A model generated the notes under the pieces. That model did not search any database and was not told the origin of the DNA. It was given only the letters and a program-made list of their open reading frames with translations. From NCBI GenBank assembly GCA_937894055.1, contig CALDHQ010000560.1, forward strand, positions 1 through 9,893: a stretch of DNA of 9,893 bases. The letters run 5' to 3'. The stretch is from an uncultured Polymorphobacter sp. Its GTDB lineage: Bacteria; Pseudomonadota; Alphaproteobacteria; Sphingomonadales; Sphingomonadaceae. A program made the position numbers and the translations under genes. This document shows positions 5,846 to 9,893 of this stretch, one piece after another (position 1 is the stretch's first letter; every line of letters starts with the position of its first letter).

Positions 5846-7939
5846 TTAGTGGACCGCGAGTGCTGCGAGCAGCAGCAACGCGACGATGTTGGTGATCTTG
5901 ATCATCGGGTTGACGGCCGGACCCGCGGTATCCTTGTACGGATCGCCGACGGTGTCGCCGGTCACGGCGGCCTGGTGCGCAGGCGAACCCTTGCCGCCAT
6001 AGGCACCCATTTCGATGACCTTCTTGGCGTTATCCCAGGCGCCGCCGCCCGAGGTCATCGAGATGGCGACGAACAGACCCGAGATGATGACGCCCATCAG
6101 CAGCGCGCCGAGTGCGGCAAAGCCGTTACCCTGACCCGCAACCGCGGTGATCGCATAGTACACCACGATCGGCGCGAGCACCGGCAGCAGCGACGGGATG
6201 ACCATTTCCTTGATGGCGCCGGCGGTGACCAGACCGACGGTGCGGGCATAGTCGGGACGCACGCTGCGATCGGCAATGCCGGGGTTTTCGCGGAACTGGG
6301 CGCGAATGTCCTGGGCGACAGCCTGTGCGGTGCGGCCGACGGCCGTCATCGCCATGCCGCCGAACAGGTACGGCAGCAGTGCGCCGAGCAGCAGCCCGAC
6401 GACGACATAGGGGTTCGACAGCGAGAAATCGATCGTCACCGTGGTGAAGAACTCTTTCAAGTCGTTGGTGTAGGTCGCGAACAGCACGAGTGCCGCGAGA
6501 CCCGCCGAACCGATAGCATAGCCCTTGGTGACAGCCTTGGTGGTGTTGCCGACCGCATCGAGCGCGTCGGTGCGGGCGCGGACTTCACCTTCGAGGCCAG
6601 CCATTTCGGCAATGCCGCCAGCGTTGTCGGTGACCGGACCGTAGGCGTCGAGCGCGACGATCATGCCGGCGAGTGCGAGCATGGCGGTCGCGGCAAACGC
6701 GATGCCGATCAGACCAGCGAGCTGGTAGGTCATGATGATACCGGCGACGATGACGAGCGTCGGCAGTGCGGTCGATTCCATCGAGACCGCAAGGCCCTGG
6801 ATGACGTTGGTGCCGTGGCCCGAATCCGATGCCTTGGCGATCGACTGCACCGGGCGGTAGTTGGTGCCGGTGTAGTATTCGGTGATCCAGACGATCAGCC
6901 CGGTGACGCCGAGACCGACGAGCATGCAGTAGAACAGCTCGCGGGCGTTGAACGTGACAGCCGACGGATCCTTCATCGGGATGACCGCGTTCATGTCGGG
7001 GAAGATGGCGGCGGTGGCGAACCACAGCGCCGGGATCGACAGCAGGCCGGTGACGAGCAGGCCCTTGTAGAGCGCGCCCATGATCGAGCCGCCGCCGAGG
7101 CGGACGAAGTAGGTGCCGATGATCGAGGTGATGATGCAGACGCCGCAGGCGAGCAGCGGCAGTGTCATCAGCTTGGCGGCATCGCTGCCGGCGACGAGCA
7201 GTGCGATCAGCACCATGGTGGCGCCGATGGTGACGACATAGGTTTCGAAAAGATCGGCGGCCATGCCGGCGCAGTCGCCGACGTTGTCACCGACGTTGTC
7301 GGCGATGACGCCGGGGTTGCGGTCGTCATCTTCGTCGAAGCCGAGTTCGTTCTTGCCGACCATGTCGGCGCCGACGTCGGCGGCCTTGGTGAAGATACCG
7401 CCGCCGAGACGCGCGAAGATCGAGATCAGCGAGGCACCGAAGCTCAGCGCGACGAGCGCGTTGACGACAGCGCGGCTGGTCGGTTCAAGGCCCGACGACA
7501 CCAGCGCGTAAAAGTAACCGGCGATGGCGAGCAGCGCGAGACCGGCCACCAGCATGCCGGTGACGGCGCCCGAGCGAAACGCCATGGTCAGGCCGGCCTG
7601 CAGCGAGCCGCGCGCGGCCTCTGCGGTGCGGACGTTGGCGCGCACCGAAATGTTCATGCCGATGAAGCCGGTGACGCCCGACAGCACGGCGCCGAGCACG
7701 AAGGCGACGGCGGGCACGACACCGAGGAACAGCGCGACGAGCGCTGCCATGACGACGCCGACGACGGCAATCGCGGTGTACTGCTTGTTGAGGTAGGCGC
7801 CGGCGCCTTCCTGAATCGCCTTGGCGATTTCCTGCATGCGGGCGTTGCCCGGCGATGCGGACAGAATGGCCCGCGAGGTGATGATACCATAGATGACTGC
7901 GGCCACGCCGCAGACAATCGATATCAGAACGACATCCAT
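5846..7939 (-). CDS. hppA: K(+)-independent proton-translocating pyrophosphatase
   Basis: A 697-residue multi-spanning inner-membrane pump that couples hydrolysis of pyrophosphate to proton export. The substrate-binding acidic motifs are intact: D188-x7-K196-x-E198 ([11 protein letters not shown]), DNVGDNVGD (214-222) in [19 protein letters not shown], and the C-terminal DTVGDPYKD (662-670) in a conserved [18 protein letters not shown] block. [14 protein letters not shown] carries Lys468 and Thr471, the pair that in this family marks K(+)-independent H(+)-pumping enzymes; K(+)-dependent ones have Ala at the first position. The segment FDEDDDRNP (201-209) replaces the more usual IPEDDPRNP. The start at 7939 is supported by AGGGG eight bases upstream and by the family's N-terminus; the longer frame to 7978 adds an unlikely leader. 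It lies downstream of thiL in the same direction and ends at a strong terminator. Confidence 0.96.
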   Translation of the reverse strand: MDVVLISIVCGVAAVIYGIITSRAILSASPGNARMQEIAKAIQEGAGAYLNKQYTAIAVVGVVMAALVALFLGVVPAVAFVLGAVLSGVTGFIGMNISVRANVRTAEAARGSLQAGLTMAFRSGAVTGMLVAGLALLAIAGYFYALVSSGLEPTSRAVVNALVALSFGASLISIFARLGGGIFTKAADVGADMVGKNELGFDEDDDRNPGVIADNVGDNVGDCAGMAADLFETYVVTIGATMVLIALLVAGSDAAKLMTLPLLACGVCIITSIIGTYFVRLGGGSIMGALYKGLLVTGLLSIPALWFATAAIFPDMNAVIPMKDPSAVTFNARELFYCMLVGLGVTGLIVWITEYYTGTNYRPVQSIAKASDSGHGTNVIQGLAVSMESTALPTLVIVAGIIMTYQLAGLIGIAFAATAMLALAGMIVALDAYGPVTDNAGGIAEMAGLEGEVRARTDALDAVGNTTKAVTKGYAIGSAGLAALVLFATYTNDLKEFFTTVTIDFSLSNPYVVVGLLLGALLPYLFGGMAMTAVGRTAQAVAQDIRAQFRENPGIADRSVRPDYARTVGLVTAGAIKEMVIPSLLPVLAPIVVYYAITAVAGQGNGFAALGALLMGVIISGLFVAISMTSGGGAWDNAKKVIEMGAYGGKGSPAHQAAVTGDTVGDPYKDTAGPAVNPMIKITNIVALLLLAALAVH

Positions 7940-8010
7940 GAATTTTACCCCTAATTCGCCCATGCAGCCATGCCGCACGGGTCAAGACGTTATAAGTGCG
8001 GCGGCTTGTG

Positions 8011-8050
8011 GCAAATGCGCACAGCTTATGCAACCCTTTGGCGCATTGGC
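8011..8050. other. Inverted repeat in the thiL-hppA gap
   Basis: AATGCGC (8014-8020) and GCGCATT (8041-8047) are perfect complements around a 20-base loop, and two further pairs follow one mismatch. The gap 7940-8057 also holds TATAAC on the minus strand (7994-7989), a possible -10 box for hppA, without a convincing -35. The stem could be a weak 3' structure for thiL or a binding site ahead of hppA. There is no T tract, so a standard intrinsic terminator is not supported. Confidence 0.3.
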
Positions 8051-8057
8051 TGCCGTT

Positions 8058-8999
8058 TCAGTGCTCCCAACCGAGCCGTTCCGGCGTGCAATCGACGCCG
8101 TCCGAGCCCCGCACGCGCAGGCCTTCGCCAATGTCGAACACCCCGATGCAGGTCAGCGGCAGCCGCAAGGTCGTGGCTAGCGCGGCGATATCGGCATCTG
8201 CCGGGGCGGCGACTAGCAGTTCGTAGTCATCCCCCGCCGTGGCGCGTTCGAGGCGTGTAGCGTCATCGGGCGTCAATGCGGCGGCCGCCGGAGACAGCGG
8301 CAGCGCCGCCAGATTGACCGTCACGGCGAGACCGCTGGCAGTGGCCATACGCTGTGCGTCGATGAGCACGCCGTCGGACACGTCCATCATCGCGTGGACG
8401 ACGGGGGATAGCGCCGCGCCCAGCGCGAGGCGTGGTTCGGGACGGCGGAAGCGGTTGAGCAGATATTTGTCGTGCGGCAGTCGGCGTTGCACCACCGCCA
8501 ACCCCAGCCCAGCGTCGCCAATGCTGCCGCTGACCCACAGCAAATCGCCGGGCTGTGCGCCGCTGCGGGCGCGTGCCAGACCCGGCTCGACATGACCGAT
8601 GGCGGTCAGCCCGAGCACGGCTTGCGCCAGCCCGGAAATGGTATCGCCGCCGAACAGCGCGACGTTCCAGCGTTCGAGCCCGCGTGCCAGCCCGCTGACG
8701 AAGCCGCGCAGCCACGCCTCGTCCTCGGCAGCGCTCAGCCCGAGCGACAGCAGCACGCCGACGGGTGTCGCACCCTTGGCGGCGAGGTCGGACAGGTTGG
8801 TGGCGAGCAGCTTCCACGCGACGTCGGACGGCGGATCATCGGGCAGATAATGCACGCCGGCGGCGAGCGTATCGTGCGTCAGCACCAGTTCGCGGCCGAG
8901 CGGCGGCAGCCAGACTGCGGCGTCATCGGCGAGGCCGCGCGCCGCCTTGTGCGTGGCGAGCGGCGCCAGCAGCTGCGCGATCAGGTCGCGCTCGCGCAA
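8058..8999 (-). CDS. thiL: Thiamine-monophosphate kinase
   Basis: A 313-residue enzyme of the PurM/AIR-synthase-like kinase family that phosphorylates thiamine monophosphate to thiamine diphosphate with ATP, in the cytoplasm. Family motifs appear in order: GLADDAAV (22-29), LTHDTLAAGVHYLPDDPP (40-57), NLSDLAAKGATPVGVLLSL (68-86), LFGGDTISG (115-123), MMDVSDGVLIDAQRMA (204-219) and AGDDYELLVAAP (255-266). The repeated acidic residues bind Mg-ATP. The start is uncertain because there is no suitable ATG. The TTG at 8999-8997 gives MRERDLIAQLLAPLA, close to the usual family start, with only a weak GGA six bases before it. The open frame continues upstream through one arm of repeat C to another TTG at 9059, which would add 20 repeat-encoded residues and looks unlikely. 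It follows nusB and precedes hppA. Confidence 0.92.
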   Translation of the reverse strand: MRERDLIAQLLAPLATHKAARGLADDAAVWLPPLGRELVLTHDTLAAGVHYLPDDPPSDVAWKLLATNLSDLAAKGATPVGVLLSLGLSAAEDEAWLRGFVSGLARGLERWNVALFGGDTISGLAQAVLGLTAIGHVEPGLARARSGAQPGDLLWVSGSIGDAGLGLAVVQRRLPHDKYLLNRFRRPEPRLALGAALSPVVHAMMDVSDGVLIDAQRMATASGLAVTVNLAALPLSPAAAALTPDDATRLERATAGDDYELLVAAPADADIAALATTLRLPLTCIGVFDIGEGLRVRGSDGVDCTPERLGWEH

Positions 9000-9020
9000 A
9001 TCTTGTCCAATCGCGTTTTC

Positions 9021-9153
9021 AGGGCCTCCGGCGGGCAGGGCCGCAGGCCCTGCACCCAATTATGCGCGGGGGTTTGCAACCGCCAACGCCGGCAATATGG
9101 CACCGTCTCAACATATGGGTGCAGGGCCTGCGGCCCTGCCCGCCGGAGGCCCT
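9021..9153. repeat. Large inverted repeat, copy C, between nusB and thiL
   Basis: Perfect 38-nt arms (9021-9058 and 9116-9153) flank a 57-nt spacer. The family edges match copies A and B; the core hairpin here is CAGGGCC-GCA-GGCCCTG. It starts 10 bases past the nusB stop and ends about 22 bases before the likely thiL start, so it fills the gap between two genes read in the same direction. The spacer has nearly the same length as in copy A but no visible sequence similarity. No T-rich tract follows the structure on the minus strand. Confidence 0.9.
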
Positions 9154-9163
9154 TCGACCGCAC

Positions 9164-9631
9164 TCAGCCCCGCGTCAGCCGCGCCACCGCATCGAGCAGC
9201 GCGTTGGCGAACGCGGTTTCCTTGGTGTCGTAGAACGCGTGCGCGACATCAAGATATTCGTTGATCACCGTCGGCGTCGGCACATCGGGACGCGCCAGCA
9301 GTTCATAGACGCCGGCGCGCAATATGCCGCGCATCGGCCGGTCGAGCCGGTCGAGCGCCCAGCCGCTGGCGAGGTTGGCGGAAATCAGCGCGTCGATTTC
9401 GTCGCCGCGCGCTACTGCACCGGCGACAATGTCGTCGAACAGCTCGGGGTCGGCGTTGCGGTATTCTTCGCCCTCGATCGTCGCGCCGAGCCGGTGGTTG
9501 TGAAACTCGGTGAGCAGCTTGGCGACAGGATCGCCCGACATTTCGCGCTGGTACAGCGCCTGCACGGCAGCGAGGCGCGCCGAGGCACGCGCGCTGCCCT
9601 TGCCGGCTTTACGGGGTTTTGATGGCGTCAT
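9164..9631 (-). CDS. nusB: Transcription antitermination factor NusB
   Basis: A 155-residue all-helical RNA-binding protein that with NusE (ribosomal protein S10) binds boxA in rRNA leaders and prevents premature termination. The sequence shows ARLAAVQALYQREMSG (18-33), the central LFDDIVAGAVARGDEID, and the conserved C-terminal half DRLDRPMRGILRAGVYELLA with PTVINEYLDVAHAF and FANALLDAVARL (141-152). The length is normal for alphaproteobacteria. I chose the ATG at 9631-9629, which gives a short basic leader (MTPSKPRKAGKG) as in relatives. A GTG at 9667, three bases after the ribH stop, is a possible alternative that would add 12 residues; neither has a good ribosome binding site. It is co-directional with ribH, consistent with the common ribH-nusB operon. 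Confidence 0.94.
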   Translation of the reverse strand: MTPSKPRKAGKGSARASARLAAVQALYQREMSGDPVAKLLTEFHNHRLGATIEGEEYRNADPELFDDIVAGAVARGDEIDALISANLASGWALDRLDRPMRGILRAGVYELLARPDVPTPTVINEYLDVAHAFYDTKETAFANALLDAVARLTRG

Positions 9632-9670
9632 CCGCGCGTCTGTAGCGGCGCGCGGGCGTGCTGTCACGCC

Positions 9671-9893
9671 TCAGGCGAACTTCTCGCGCAGCGCCAGCAT
9701 GGCGAGTGCCGCCTTGGCCGCCTCGCCGCCTTTGTCCTTTTCGGTGACGCGGGCGCGCGCCCAGGCTTGCGCCTCGTTCTCGACCGTCAGGATGCCGTTG
9801 CCGATCGGCAGCCCGTCGAGCGACAGTGCCATCAGCCCGCGCGCGCTTTCGTTCGACACGACTTCGAAGTGGAAAGTCTCGCCGCGGATGACG
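9671..9893 (-). CDS. ribH: 6,7-dimethyl-8-ribityllumazine synthase, C-terminal part
   Basis: The last 73 residues of lumazine synthase; the 5' part lies beyond the right edge. The enzyme joins the ribityl-aminouracil and dihydroxybutanone phosphate precursors in the penultimate step of riboflavin synthesis, usually in a pentameric or icosahedral assembly. The fragment begins at the signature [12 protein letters not shown], whose His is the conserved active-site histidine. It continues with [20 protein letters not shown] and a C-terminal [19 protein letters not shown] helix, both typical. The gene ends in TGA at 9673-9671, and nusB follows closely in the same direction. The frame is open to the window edge. 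Confidence 0.95.
   Translation of the reverse strand, partial: VIRGETFHFEVVSNESARGLMALSLDGLPIGNGILTVENEAQAWARARVTEKDKGGEAAKAALAMLALREKFA

Noticed and set aside
5552..7954. An 800-codon open frame on the plus strand antisense to hppA
   Set aside because: Its composition is dominated by D, R, H, G and A, as expected for the complement of a GC-rich gene. It has no recognisable domain and lies over an unmistakable HppA.
1280..9153. The three inverted repeats as a CRISPR array or as insertion-sequence ends
   Set aside because: They are kilobases apart, inverted rather than direct, have dissimilar spacers, and enclose ordinary core genes in mixed orientation, with no transposase between them and no visible target-site duplication.
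8472..9622. Plus-strand frames of 253 and 285 codons across thiL, repeat C and nusB
   Set aside because: They run through repeat arms and antisense of two well-supported genes, with no domain similarity.
1..9893. A novel defence, phage or secretion system
   Set aside because: Every substantial gene is assigned to a known family, most are housekeeping genes in a familiar order, and no gap is large enough to hide further coding capacity.

Overview
The window looks like core chromosome of an alphaproteobacterium of the order Sphingomonadales. The evidence is very high GC, an R/A-rich codon style, a large TonB-dependent receptor of the sphingomonad type, and two recognisable neighbourhoods: bamE / ubiquinol-cytochrome c chaperone / DUF177, and ribH-nusB-thiL-hppA. 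The genus cannot be fixed from the sequence alone.

Layout. Left edge (1-1281): the start of a DUF177/YceD gene and a cytochrome bc1 assembly chaperone are read leftward with an ATGA overlap. The outer-membrane lipoprotein gene bamE diverges from them and is read rightward. Middle (1282-4839): bamE converges on a leftward TonB-dependent receptor gene. The receptor is divergent from a TetR-family regulator gene, and the 106-bp gap between them carries a perfect 8-6-8 palindrome that is a good operator candidate. Right part (4840-9893): every gene is read leftward. In transcription order they are the 3' end of ribH (cut by the window), nusB, thiL, the proton-pumping pyrophosphatase hppA, a strong intrinsic terminator, and a double-hotdog thioesterase-like gene.

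Functionally, most genes are housekeeping: envelope biogenesis (BamE), respiratory complex III assembly, riboflavin synthesis (RibH), transcription antitermination (NusB), thiamine diphosphate synthesis (ThiL) and pyrophosphate-driven proton export (HppA). The receptor/TetR pair is the accessory part and probably handles regulated uptake of an unidentified ligand.

The most distinctive non-coding signal is a family of three large inverted repeats at 1280-1407, 4652-4817 and 9021-9153. Each is built from two head-to-head units of about 38 nt whose internal hairpin keeps its pairing while its sequence changes between copies. The middle copy holds a second, unrelated nested palindrome that fits the dRS3-type pattern ATTCCC-N8-GGGAAT. 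All three lie at or just past the 3' ends of genes, and one sits inside the ribH-nusB-thiL gene string. I see no phage, CRISPR, RNA gene, transposase gene or clear novel multi-gene system. No stretch longer than about 220 bases lacks a gene, and those gaps hold the repeats and terminators listed.
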